Positions 56,834 to 64,000 of a stretch of 64,000 nt of DNA are shown here, piece by piece. The notes under the pieces are model-generated. The model was not told the origin of the DNA, did no database searches, and worked only from the letters and a program-made list of their open reading frames with translations. Positions within the stretch are counted from its first letter, which is position 1, and each line of letters opens with the position of its first letter. The translations under genes were made by a program, and so were the position numbers. This stretch comes from Asanoa siamensis. GTDB taxonomy: Bacteria; Actinomycetota; Actinomycetes; Mycobacteriales; Micromonosporaceae. The stretch covers positions 1-64,000 of the forward strand of contig NZ_BONE01000009.1 in assembly GCF_016862555.1 (NCBI RefSeq). The letters run 5' to 3'.

Positions 56834-57651
56834 AGGATCCGCCGCAGCGGTTCCGGCGCTCCGCCGCGACGGCCCCACTCGCGCGGGTAGCCCAACGAGA
56901 CCTCCTCGAACCTCACGCCGTCGTACGACGTCGACAGTGGAATGTGTAAATGTCCGTAGACCGCGGCCACAGCCCGATGGCGCAGGTGCCAGTCGCCGGT
57001 CCGGACCGTACCGCACCATTGCGCGAACTCCGGATGCCGCAGCACGTCGGTGGGTTGCCGCACCAGCGGCCAGTGGCTGACGAGGACGGTCGGCAGCGCC
57101 GGGTCCAGCTCCGCCAGCCGGCGCGAGGTCCGCTCGAGACGGTCCCAACACCAGGCCTCACGACTCGGGTACGGGTCGAAGTGCAGCAGCGCCTCGTCGG
57201 TGCAGACGATCCCGGCGGCGTACGCCCGGCGCAGCGATTCCGTCTTGTCCCGCACCCCCGGCATCCGGAACGAGTAGTCGTAGAGCACGAACAACGGCGC
57301 CACGACGGCCGGCCCGCCCGCGCCTGTCCAGATAGGATACTCGTCCTCCGGTGTGACGATGCCGTTGTCGCGGCATGCCCGTACCAGTGCGTCGTAACGG
57401 GCCGCTCCCCGCACCGGCAGCGGGTCGTCCGCGCGCGTCCACAGCTCGTGGTTGCCCGGCGTCCAGATCACCTGCCGAAACCGCGACCGCAGCGTCGCCA
57501 GCGTGTGGACGACGTCGGCGAAGATCTCGCCGACATCGCCCGCCACGATCAGCCAGTCGTCGTCGGAGCCGGGTCGGAGCCGGTCGACGATACGGCGGTT
57601 CTCCGGGTACGCGACGTGCAGGTCACTGATCGCCAGCAACGAACCGGTCAC
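56830..57651 (-). CDS. Calcineurin-like metallophosphoesterase
   Basis: 273 residues from GTG 57651. The metal ligands are all present: ISDLHVAYPE, VAGDVGEIFAD, TPGNHELW, VLVSHWPLV and VYGHLHIPLSTSYDG. This is the general binuclear phosphoesterase fold; substrate could be a nucleotide, a phosphodiester or a pathway intermediate. It overlaps both neighbours by 4 bases (ferredoxin upstream, transferase downstream), so it belongs to the polyketide operon. Similar phosphoesterases accompany transferases in other actinomycete clusters. Confidence 0.9.
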   Translation of the reverse strand: MTGSLLAISDLHVAYPENRRIVDRLRPGSDDDWLIVAGDVGEIFADVVHTLATLRSRFRQVIWTPGNHELWTRADDPLPVRGAARYDALVRACRDNGIVTPEDEYPIWTGAGGPAVVAPLFVLYDYSFRMPGVRDKTESLRRAYAAGIVCTDEALLHFDPYPSREAWCWDRLERTSRRLAELDPALPTVLVSHWPLVRQPTDVLRHPEFAQWCGTVRTGDWHLRHRAVAAVYGHLHIPLSTSYDGVRFEEVSLGYPREWGRRGGAPEPLRRIL

Positions 57652-57836
57652 CGCAGCGTGATGGCCTGTTCCGGGCAGCTCGCGGCACCCAGTTGGGCGT
57701 CCGCCTCGAGCTCGGCGGGCACCGGGTCGACGATGACCATGGCAAGGTCGTCGTCGGACAGCTCGTACACCTCGGGTGCGTTCATGGAACAGACGCCGTG
57801 CCCCTGGCAGACGGCGAGGTCGACGGTGGCGCGCAT
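57648..57836 (-). CDS. 3Fe-4S ferredoxin
   Basis: 62 residues. Cys10 and Cys16 in CQGHGVCSMNAPEVYEL and Cys54 in ASCPEQAITLR give the three-cysteine pattern of actinomycete ferredoxins that feed cytochrome P450s. The fourth position of a 4Fe-4S cluster is Gly/His. No P450 is in the visible part, so it probably serves one further upstream, beyond the window edge. Gap to the FAD oxidase is 12 bases. Confidence 0.92.
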   Translation of the reverse strand: MRATVDLAVCQGHGVCSMNAPEVYELSDDDLAMVIVDPVPAELEADAQLGAASCPEQAITLR

Positions 57837-57848
57837 CGTGTGCTCCTC

Positions 57849-59129
57849 TCAAACGGGATAACGACGGACCCGGCGGCCCGCAGCCGGGTGGCTGTAGCTG
57901 GCACCCCCGAGCCGCCGGGCCGTCACCTGCAGGGCGGCGTTGGCGCGCCGCATCCGCGCGAGCGCGACCCGATCGCCGGCCGGCGCGGTCCGCTGCACGC
58001 CGAACACCACCGTGACGGGGTCGTCGGCCTTCGGCATCCGCGGCGCGGCCAAGCGCGCGGTCGGGATCGCATAGATCAGCACGCTCCCGCCCGGGCCCAG
58101 ATCGGCGGGCGTCAGCTCGCGCACCACGGCACCGATGACGCCCGCGGCGTGCCGTCCCGGCAGGAAGACGTTGGCCCGCGGGTGGGCGTCGCCCTGCCAT
58201 GAGCCGGTGGCCCGGGCCTGGTCGACGAGCGGATCGAGCCGGTGTACGAACTCCGCCGCCGACACTTTCTCGGTCGTGACCTCGGCGGCGGCGAGATCGT
58301 CCAGCGGCGCGGGATCGGCGGCCGCCGCGTCGATGACGAAGCTCCAGCCCTGGCCGGCCCACAACGCCTGGCCGACGAAGTGGTCGAACCGGGGCGCCGC
58401 GATCAACCGGTGCTGGTCGTCGAGAAAGGGACCGAGACTCGGGTACGCGAGCCGGTGGCGCACGACCGCCGCGGCCACCGGATGCAGGGTGAGGGTGGCG
58501 GCGGTGATGATGCCGTGGGCGCCCTGGGTGCCGCGGACGGCGTCGAACAGCCCGCCTGCGGAGCAGGTGACGAGGTCGCCGGCGGGCGTCACGACATCGA
58601 GCGCGATAACGTTGTCGGCCACGCTCCCGTGCCGATGACTGGCGCCACCCACACCACCGGCGGCGATGGTGCCACCGACGGTGAGGTCGAGATAGTCGGG
58701 CAGCACCGGGGGCGCGAGACCCAGGGGCAGGGTGACGGCGACGACGTCCCGCCAGCGCGCCCCGGCCTCGACACGCACGCTCGAAACCGGCGGCGCGGAA
58801 CCTGCCGCCGCCGACGTGGGCTCAGAGATTACGGAACCGACCGACGCCAAGGCCGTCAGGGAGATCACGACACCGCCGGCAGTCAGGGTTTGGGCGTCGA
58901 CCGTGTGGCCCGCACCCCGTACCACGACCGGCACCCCCGTCGCGCGGCCGCGCCGGACCATCGCCGCGACATCGGCCGCGTGCGCCGGCTCGAAGACCGC
59001 TCGCGGCCGCCGCACCGTCTGCCGGCCGAAGTCCACCGACGCCGCGTCCAGCAATGCCGCGTCCGTGTGGAGCTGGCCCACGAGCCGGGGCACGGCTTCC
59101 CCACCCTGCCCCGGCCCGTGGGTGGCCAT
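57849..59129 (-). CDS. FAD-linked oxidase (cytokinin-dehydrogenase-like)
   Basis: 426 residues. FAD-binding PCMH domain with VVRGAGHTVDAQT (His75 at the position of the covalent FAD link), VRVEAGARWRDVV and LPDYLDLTVGGTIAAGGVGG followed by ASHRHGSVADNV, the last being characteristic of the cytokinin dehydrogenase branch. No export signal. It probably oxidises a pathway intermediate made by the PKS rather than a plant hormone; this is inference from its place in the operon. It starts one base after the preceding stop. Confidence 0.88.
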   Translation of the reverse strand: MATHGPGQGGEAVPRLVGQLHTDAALLDAASVDFGRQTVRRPRAVFEPAHAADVAAMVRRGRATGVPVVVRGAGHTVDAQTLTAGGVVISLTALASVGSVISEPTSAAAGSAPPVSSVRVEAGARWRDVVAVTLPLGLAPPVLPDYLDLTVGGTIAAGGVGGASHRHGSVADNVIALDVVTPAGDLVTCSAGGLFDAVRGTQGAHGIITAATLTLHPVAAAVVRHRLAYPSLGPFLDDQHRLIAAPRFDHFVGQALWAGQGWSFVIDAAAADPAPLDDLAAAEVTTEKVSAAEFVHRLDPLVDQARATGSWQGDAHPRANVFLPGRHAAGVIGAVVRELTPADLGPGGSVLIYAIPTARLAAPRMPKADDPVTVVFGVQRTAPAGDRVALARMRRANAALQVTARRLGGASYSHPAAGRRVRRYPV

Positions 59130-59130
59130 C

Positions 59131-59430
59131 TCAGCTACCGAACCCGTACGAGCCGATGATCTTCGCCTCGTTCGCGTCCGGGGCGCCGGCCGCCCGCTCG
59201 CCGAAGCCCTTCTGGAACTCCTGGAACGCCGGGAAGTCCGTCAGGGCCGCGCCTTCCGCCATCTGTCCGACGTGGACAAAAGTCACGCCATCACCCAGGC
59301 GGAAGGAGGCGTACGAGATGCCTTCCGGTGCTTTCGATGCAAGCTCCGCGAAGACGCCCTCGATCAGGCGCTGGTTGTCGTCGGCGGTGTCCGGACGCAT
59401 CTCGTAGCGGATCACGAATGCCTTGCTCAC
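59131..59430 (-). CDS. Small dimeric alpha/beta-barrel protein (ABM-like)
   Basis: 99 residues from GTG 59430 with AGAGG upstream. AFVIRYEMRPDTADDNQRLI, then GISYASFRLGDGVTFVHVGQ and FQEFQKGFGER give the beta-alpha-beta layout of antibiotic-biosynthesis-monooxygenase/dimeric alpha-beta-barrel proteins. Such proteins act as oxygenases, cyclases or stand-alone helpers in polyketide clusters. The exact role is open. It lies 32 bases after the PKS stop. Confidence 0.78.
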   Translation of the reverse strand: MSKAFVIRYEMRPDTADDNQRLIEGVFAELASKAPEGISYASFRLGDGVTFVHVGQMAEGAALTDFPAFQEFQKGFGERAAGAPDANEAKIIGSYGFGS

Positions 59431-59462
59431 GCTGACCTCTTTCGTCGACGGTCGGGTCGCGG

Positions 59463-62400
59463 TCAATTATCCGTGCCCTGTGGACGGAGGCTCTCCGTGA
59501 CGTGCTCCGAGAGCGCCGCCACCGTCGGTTTGGCCCAGAGGATCGTCGGCGGCAGGTCCAGGCCGTACCGACGCTGCAGGCGGACCCGCAGCGCCACCGT
59601 CATCACCGAGTCGACGCCCAACTCCACCAGCGGGCGCTTCAGCTCGATGTCGGCCGCCTCCAGGTTGAGCTCGGCCGCGACCTGCTCGCGGACGTCGGCG
59701 GTGACCCGCTCACGGGCCTCGGCCTCAGGCAGGCTGCCCAGGTCGATCGTGAACCGCTGCCCGCCGACCTCGGTGTCGACCGGGTCCGCCGTGGTCAGCT
59801 CGCGGAACATCGGCAGCCGCGGCGTGTCCGCCGGCAGCGGCAGCACGTGCAGCACCGCCTGGTAGCTCGCCTGGAACCGGTCCGCGAACGACCAGGCCCG
59901 GAACGCGTCGGTGACGCTGACCGAACCCAGACCGCGGGAGTTGGCCTCCACCATCGTGGTGGCGATGTCGGCCGACATGCCGACGCCGTGCCACGCCGAC
60001 CAGCCCATGCTGCGCGTCTCGTGGTGCCCGCCGCTGTTGCGGTGGGCCGCGAGCGCGTCCAGGAACGAGTTGCCCGCCGCGTAGCTGGCCTGGCCCGACA
60101 GCCGGGCGAACTGGCCGCACGAGGAGAACAGCACGAAGAAGTCGAGCGATCCCGGCGGGAAGAGCCGGTGCAGCACCATCGGACCGTTGACCTTGGGACC
60201 GAGCACGTCCCGCAGGCCCGCCAGGTCGACGTTGTCGACCAGGTCGCTGTTGACGACACCGGCGGCGTGCACGATGCCGCGGATGGGTGGCAGGCCGAGC
60301 GCGCCGGGCGCCAGCGTCGCGGCCACCTGCTCGGCGTCGGTGATGTCGAGCGCCACGACGGCGACCGTCACCCCCAGCGCCTCGATCGCGAGGACGCTCT
60401 CGATCTGCCGCCGCACCGCCGGATCCGTGACCGCCGGCCACTCCGCCCGCGGCGGCAGGCCACGCCGGCCGGCCAGCAGCAGCCGCCGGGCGCCCCGGTC
60501 GACCAGCCACTTCGCCACCTCGAGACCGAGCGCCCCGAGACCGCCCGTGATCAACACGGTGCCGGACGGCGAGCACTGCAGCGGTGTGCCGTCGGCGCTG
60601 CGCTCGATCGGGGTCAGCCGCGCCGCCTCGGCGCCGGAGTCCGTCAGCGCGATCACGTCCTCCGCGCCCGCCGCCGCCCGCATGATCTCGAGCAGCGCCG
60701 GCCCCGTGGCGGCGTCGACACCGGCCACGTCGACCGCGCCACCCCAGATCTCGGGGTGCTCGCCGGCGATGATCCGGGCGAGGCCCCAGAGCGGGCCGTG
60801 CGCGACCGACCGCTCGTCGGTGGCGTCGCGCACCCCCTGCGTCAGGCACCAGACCCGCTGCGGCGCGGCCGTACCGACCTCGACCAGTTGCTGCACGGTG
60901 CGCAACAGGGTCCGGGACACCCGCTCGGCCGCGGCTTCGAGCCCCTCACCGTCGCGGTCGAGCGCCGGCACGACCAGGACCACGCCGGGCTTCGTGAACA
61001 GGTCCGGCCGCAGGTCGACCTGACCACTGACCGGGTCAGGCTCCGGAACCACATGCACCACGGGTACGCCGGCCGCGGCGAACTGGCTGGCGAACGGCCC
61101 GGCGTCGCCGACCAGCACCACCTGCTCGATGGTGTGCGAGGCGGTGTCGGTCGGCAGCGGCCGCCAGGCGATCTCGTACACCAGGTCTCGGGGAAGGACG
61201 GCCGCGCCCAGGTGCTCGACAGCCGCGAAGCGCAGGCCGATCACCTCGCAGACGACGGTGCCGGACTCGTCGGCCACCCGGACGTCGACGGTGTCGTGCG
61301 GCGACTTCCGCGAGCGGGTGCTGTGCACGATGATCCGGGCCGGCGGTACGCCGTCGAAGGCGACCTTCTCGATCGACCGCGACATCCACAGCGTCTCCGC
61401 CCGCGGCGGCGCCACCACGACGGCACTGATGGTCAGCGCGCCGTCGATCACGTGGGCCCAACTGCTGGCCCGGTCGGCGTCGCGCTCGATGGTCAGGATG
61501 GCCAGTTGCTCGTCGTCGTCGCGGCGCAACTCGTCGAGATCCCACGGGAACGCGTACCCCTCGACGCCCATCTGCCGGAAGTTGTCGTCGACGTGCTGCC
61601 AGGAGCCGACGGGCAGGTTCGACCGCAGGGCCTCCGCGTCGACGAAGCCGCTCGGGGGCGGTGCGGTCGAGTCGAGCGCGGCCGTCGTGTGGGTGATCCA
61701 CTCGTCGCCGTCGTCGGCACCGCTGGGCACGCGGGTGGCCAGCGAGATCGTCCGGCCCTCGCGGACGATCTGGACGATCCGGGGAGGTTCCACGGCAAGC
61801 GGCGTACGCAGCATCACGTCGGTCACGGTCGCCGGGCGGTCGTCGTCGCCCGCCGCGGCGAACGAGTTGATGATCGACGCCGCCGGCGTGACCTCGACGC
61901 CCACCAGGCCGTGGCTCTGCGGGTACGGCCGGCTGTCGAGGTCGAGGTAGGTCTGCCAGACCTGCCGCGACGGCGCGCCGCTGACCGTGATCCGCCCGCC
62001 GAGCAGGCTGTGGCTGGCCGGGTCGTGACCGCCGCCCAGGCCCGCCTCACCGTCGGCGCCGTCCGGGAAGATCCAGTAGGCCCGGTGCTGCCAGACCGCC
62101 GCCGGCAGGTCGAGCAACGCCCCGCCGCCGTGCTGCTTGGACCAGTCGACCACGGCGCCGTACGCGAAGAGCTTGGCGAGGTTTCCGAGCAGCGTCTCCC
62201 CCTCGGGGGCGTTGCGCCGCAGCGTCCCGGTGACGACCGCCTCGTCCAGGTCGCGCTCGTGCAGCGCCTCGCTGATCGAGTGGGCGACCACCGGATGCGA
62301 CGAGATCTCGGCGAACAGCCGGTGCCCGTCGTCGATCGCCGCCGCCACCGCCGCGGCGAACCGCACCGGCTCCCGCAGGTTGGCCACCCAGTAGAGGCTG

Positions 62401-64000
62401 TCCCGGGGTACGCCGGACCGGGCGTCGGCCAGCGCGGTCGAGTAGAGCGGCACCGCCGGCGGCCGCGGCAACAGCGCCCGGGCCGCCGCCCCGACCTCGT
62501 CGACGACGGCGTCGACGTGACGGCTGTGGAACGCGACCGTCGAGTCGACCACCCGCATCTCGACACCGTCGGCGCGCCAGCGCTCGACGAGCGCGTCGAC
62601 AGCGTCCTTGTCGCCGGACACGACGGTGGACTGTGGACTGGCTGAGATCGCCGCCTCGACGCCGTCGACGCCGACCAGCCGGCTGACGACCTCGTCGAAC
62701 GGCAGGCTGGCCATCGCCATCGCGCCCAGGCCCTCCAGGCGCTGCAGGGCGGCGGCGCGGCGGCAGGCGAACCGGGCCGCCTCGTCACGACCCAGCGCGC
62801 CTGCCGCCACGGCCGCGGCGATCTCGCCGACCGAGTGGCCGATCACCGCCGCCGGCTCGACGCCCCGGCTGCGCCACACCTCGGCCAGACCGACCTGGAT
62901 CGCGAACGTGAGCGCCTGGATGTGCGCGGCCGTCCACGGGCCGCCGGACACGATCGCCTCGCGCGGGGTCCACCCGAGCTCGGCCCGGAAGATGTCGCCC
63001 AGGTCGTCGATGGCGGCCGCGAAGACCGGCTCCTCGGCCAGCAGCTCGCGGCCCATGCCGGACCACTGCGCGCCGTGGCCGGAGAACACCCAGACCACCC
63101 CGGACTCCTGACCGACACCGGTACGCGCGACCGTCGCACCCGGCATGCTGCCGCCGTCGGCGACGAGGCGGAGTCGCTCCTCGAGCTGGGCGGTGGAGCC
63201 GGCCACGACGGCGGCGCGGTGGGACAGGTGCGACCGGCGGTGGGCCAGCGTGTGGCCGACAGCGGCGAGATCCGTCTCGGCGGTCAACCGGTCGGCCACC
63301 TCGCCGGCGAGCGCCCGCAGCCCGGCATCGGACATCGCCGACAGCGGGTACACCGCGGGCCCGGCCGGCGCGGTCTTCTGCTGAGGTGGCGGCGGAGGCG
63401 CCTCCTCGAGGATCAGGTGGGCGATCGTGCCACCGACGCCGTAGCTGGAGACGCCGGCCCGGCGCGTCCGCTCGCCCGCCGTCCACGGGGTGTTCTCGGC
63501 GACCAGGTGCAGGCCCGTTCCCGGCCCCGCCACCTCTGCGATCGGCTCGCGGTGCAGGCTCGGCGGGAGTTGCTGCTTCTGCAGGGCCAGCACGGTCTTG
63601 ATGACGCCGGTGATGCCGGAGCCGCCCTCGACGTGGCCGACGTTCGGCTTCACCGAGCCGATCAGCAGCGGGCGGTCGGCGGGGCGACCCGGGCCGAACA
63701 CGTTGGCGATGGCCTCGATCTCCTTGCCGTCGCCCATCGGCGTACCCGTGCCGTGCGCCTCGATGTAGTCGACCGTGACCGGATCGACACCGACCCGCTC
63801 GTACGCCGAACGCAGCATGTGCTCCTGTGCCTCGGCGTTGGGCGCCATCATGCCGTCGGAGCGGCCGTCCTGGAACACGACGCTGCCGAGGATGACCGCC
63901 TTGACGGGGTCGCCGTCGCGGACGGCGTCGGAGAGCCGCTTCAGCACCACGACGCCCGCGCCTTCGCCCCGCCCGTACCCGTCGGCGTCCTTGTCGAATG
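59463..64000 (-). CDS. Iterative type I polyketide synthase, KS(partial)-AT-DH/TH-KR-ACP (6-MSA/naphthoate synthase type)
   Basis: The frame stays open past base 64000, so the N-terminal half of the KS with its Cys is outside. Visible: KS end ([44 protein letters not shown]), AT with [11 protein letters not shown] (Ser codon about 62833) and VAFHS, which suggests malonyl-CoA; the DH-like/thiohydrolase region with [20 protein letters not shown] (about 61865-61925); KR with [20 protein letters not shown] (about 60540) and [16 protein letters not shown] with [11 protein letters not shown] (Ser about 59610). The HGLxGxxxxPAAxxxxSF form and KS-AT-DH-KR-ACP order are those of 6-methylsalicylic acid synthase and bacterial relatives such as NcsB, AziB and ChlB1. 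The product is probably a partly reduced aromatic acid. Confidence 0.93.
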   Translation of the reverse strand, partial: FDKDADGYGRGEGAGVVVLKRLSDAVRDGDPVKAVILGSVVFQDGRSDGMMAPNAEAQEHMLRSAYERVGVDPVTVDYIEAHGTGTPMGDGKEIEAIANVFGPGRPADRPLLIGSVKPNVGHVEGGSGITGVIKTVLALQKQQLPPSLHREPIAEVAGPGTGLHLVAENTPWTAGERTRRAGVSSYGVGGTIAHLILEEAPPPPPQQKTAPAGPAVYPLSAMSDAGLRALAGEVADRLTAETDLAAVGHTLAHRRSHLSHRAAVVAGSTAQLEERLRLVADGGSMPGATVARTGVGQESGVVWVFSGHGAQWSGMGRELLAEEPVFAAAIDDLGDIFRAELGWTPREAIVSGGPWTAAHIQALTFAIQVGLAEVWRSRGVEPAAVIGHSVGEIAAAVAAGALGRDEAARFACRRAAALQRLEGLGAMAMASLPFDEVVSRLVGVDGVEAAISASPQSTVVSGDKDAVDALVERWRADGVEMRVVDSTVAFHSRHVDAVVDEVGAAARALLPRPPAVPLYSTALADARSGVPRDSLYWVANLREPVRFAAAVAAAIDDGHRLFAEISSHPVVAHSISEALHERDLDEAVVTGTLRRNAPEGETLLGNLAKLFAYGAVVDWSKQHGGGALLDLPAAVWQHRAYWIFPDGADGEAGLGGGHDPASHSLLGGRITVSGAPSRQVWQTYLDLDSRPYPQSHGLVGVEVTPAASIINSFAAAGDDDRPATVTDVMLRTPLAVEPPRIVQIVREGRTISLATRVPSGADDGDEWITHTTAALDSTAPPPSGFVDAEALRSNLPVGSWQHVDDNFRQMGVEGYAFPWDLDELRRDDDEQLAILTIERDADRASSWAHVIDGALTISAVVVAPPRAETLWMSRSIEKVAFDGVPPARIIVHSTRSRKSPHDTVDVRVADESGTVVCEVIGLRFAAVEHLGAAVLPRDLVYEIAWRPLPTDTASHTIEQVVLVGDAGPFASQFAAAGVPVVHVVPEPDPVSGQVDLRPDLFTKPGVVLVVPALDRDGEGLEAAAERVSRTLLRTVQQLVEVGTAAPQRVWCLTQGVRDATDERSVAHGPLWGLARIIAGEHPEIWGGAVDVAGVDAATGPALLEIMRAAAGAEDVIALTDSGAEAARLTPIERSADGTPLQCSPSGTVLITGGLGALGLEVAKWLVDRGARRLLLAGRRGLPPRAEWPAVTDPAVRRQIESVLAIEALGVTVAVVALDITDAEQVAATLAPGALGLPPIRGIVHAAGVVNSDLVDNVDLAGLRDVLGPKVNGPMVLHRLFPPGSLDFFVLFSSCGQFARLSGQASYAAGNSFLDALAAHRNSGGHHETRSMGWSAWHGVGMSADIATTMVEANSRGLGSVSVTDAFRAWSFADRFQASYQAVLHVLPLPADTPRLPMFRELTTADPVDTEVGGQRFTIDLGSLPEAEARERVTADVREQVAAELNLEAADIELKRPLVELGVDSVMTVALRVRLQRRYGLDLPPTILWAKPTVAALSEHVTESLRPQGTDN

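Noticed and set aside
59502-62645. A reading frame of over 1000 codons on the plus strand opposite the PKS
   Set aside because: It is the antisense of a strongly supported PKS; product is Arg/Gln/Asp-rich with no family, as expected for high-G+C shadow frames.

Overview
The window is very G+C-rich, uses GTG and TTG starts freely, is full of 4-base start/stop overlaps, and carries TANNNT -10 boxes with leaderless-looking starts. Together with actinobacterial families (KtrAB, ABC-F pairs, SigE-type sigma factor, YbaB/WXG100 clusters, polyphosphate-glucokinase-like ROK kinase, Tat-exported phospholipase C) this points to an actinomycete chromosome, most like Micromonosporaceae. The family assignment is inference.

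Layout. 1-15.6 kb: a partial glycerophosphodiester phosphodiesterase, KtrB/KtrA potassium uptake, a Ser/Thr kinase with an outside CBM2-like domain, a fused MFS/spermidine-synthase protein, a secreted coiled-coil protein, and an operon of receiver-phosphatase, histidine kinase, response regulator and inositol-phosphatase-like enzyme. Then come an M28 membrane peptidase, a repeat-rich surface protein, and a glucokinase/TPR/Smr operon. 15.7-29.6 kb: two ABC-F proteins (the second behind a 3-codon upstream ORF and hairpin), an ArsR/FMN-reductase/DrrAB-like exporter group, a large AAA ATPase with 20 in-frame octapeptide repeats, and a homocitrate-synthase-like gene divergent from a MerR-HTH/citrate-synthase protein that itself holds a 57-bp tandem repeat. 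29.6-45.2 kb: a Mop-domain regulator, an FAD oxidoreductase, a TetR/MFS pair, small membrane proteins, an AraC regulator, an orphan LigD-type polymerase domain, three aldo/keto reductases (two are tandem duplicates), a MerR/SDR divergent pair with a textbook 19-bp-spacer promoter, and a Tat-type phospholipase C.

45.3-56.0 kb is the accessory heart. It has a type VII-secretion-style cluster (YbaB, WXG100, CpnT-N-like, toxin-like, immunity-like), tRNA-Arg(CCU), then an unusual stretch with a 59-aa lanthipeptide precursor gene and its kinase-cyclase synthetase whose zinc site reads Cys-Cys-Gly. After decayed sigma-factor remnants come a SigE-type sigma factor with a membrane beta-propeller partner and an RtcB2/PrfH RNA-repair and ribosome-rescue pair. 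56.0-64.0 kb is the 3' part of a polyketide operon: an iterative type I PKS of 6-methylsalicylate/naphthoate-synthase architecture, a small alpha/beta-barrel protein, an FAD oxidase, a 3Fe-4S ferredoxin, a metallophosphoesterase and an Sfp-type phosphopantetheinyl transferase, with a decayed copy of the transferase 3' end beside it.

The most novel candidates are the lanthipeptide locus (the precursor is short enough to be missed by automatic calling), the split toxin cluster, the ABC-F leader, and the two neighbouring enzymes expanded by unrelated in-frame tandem repeats.
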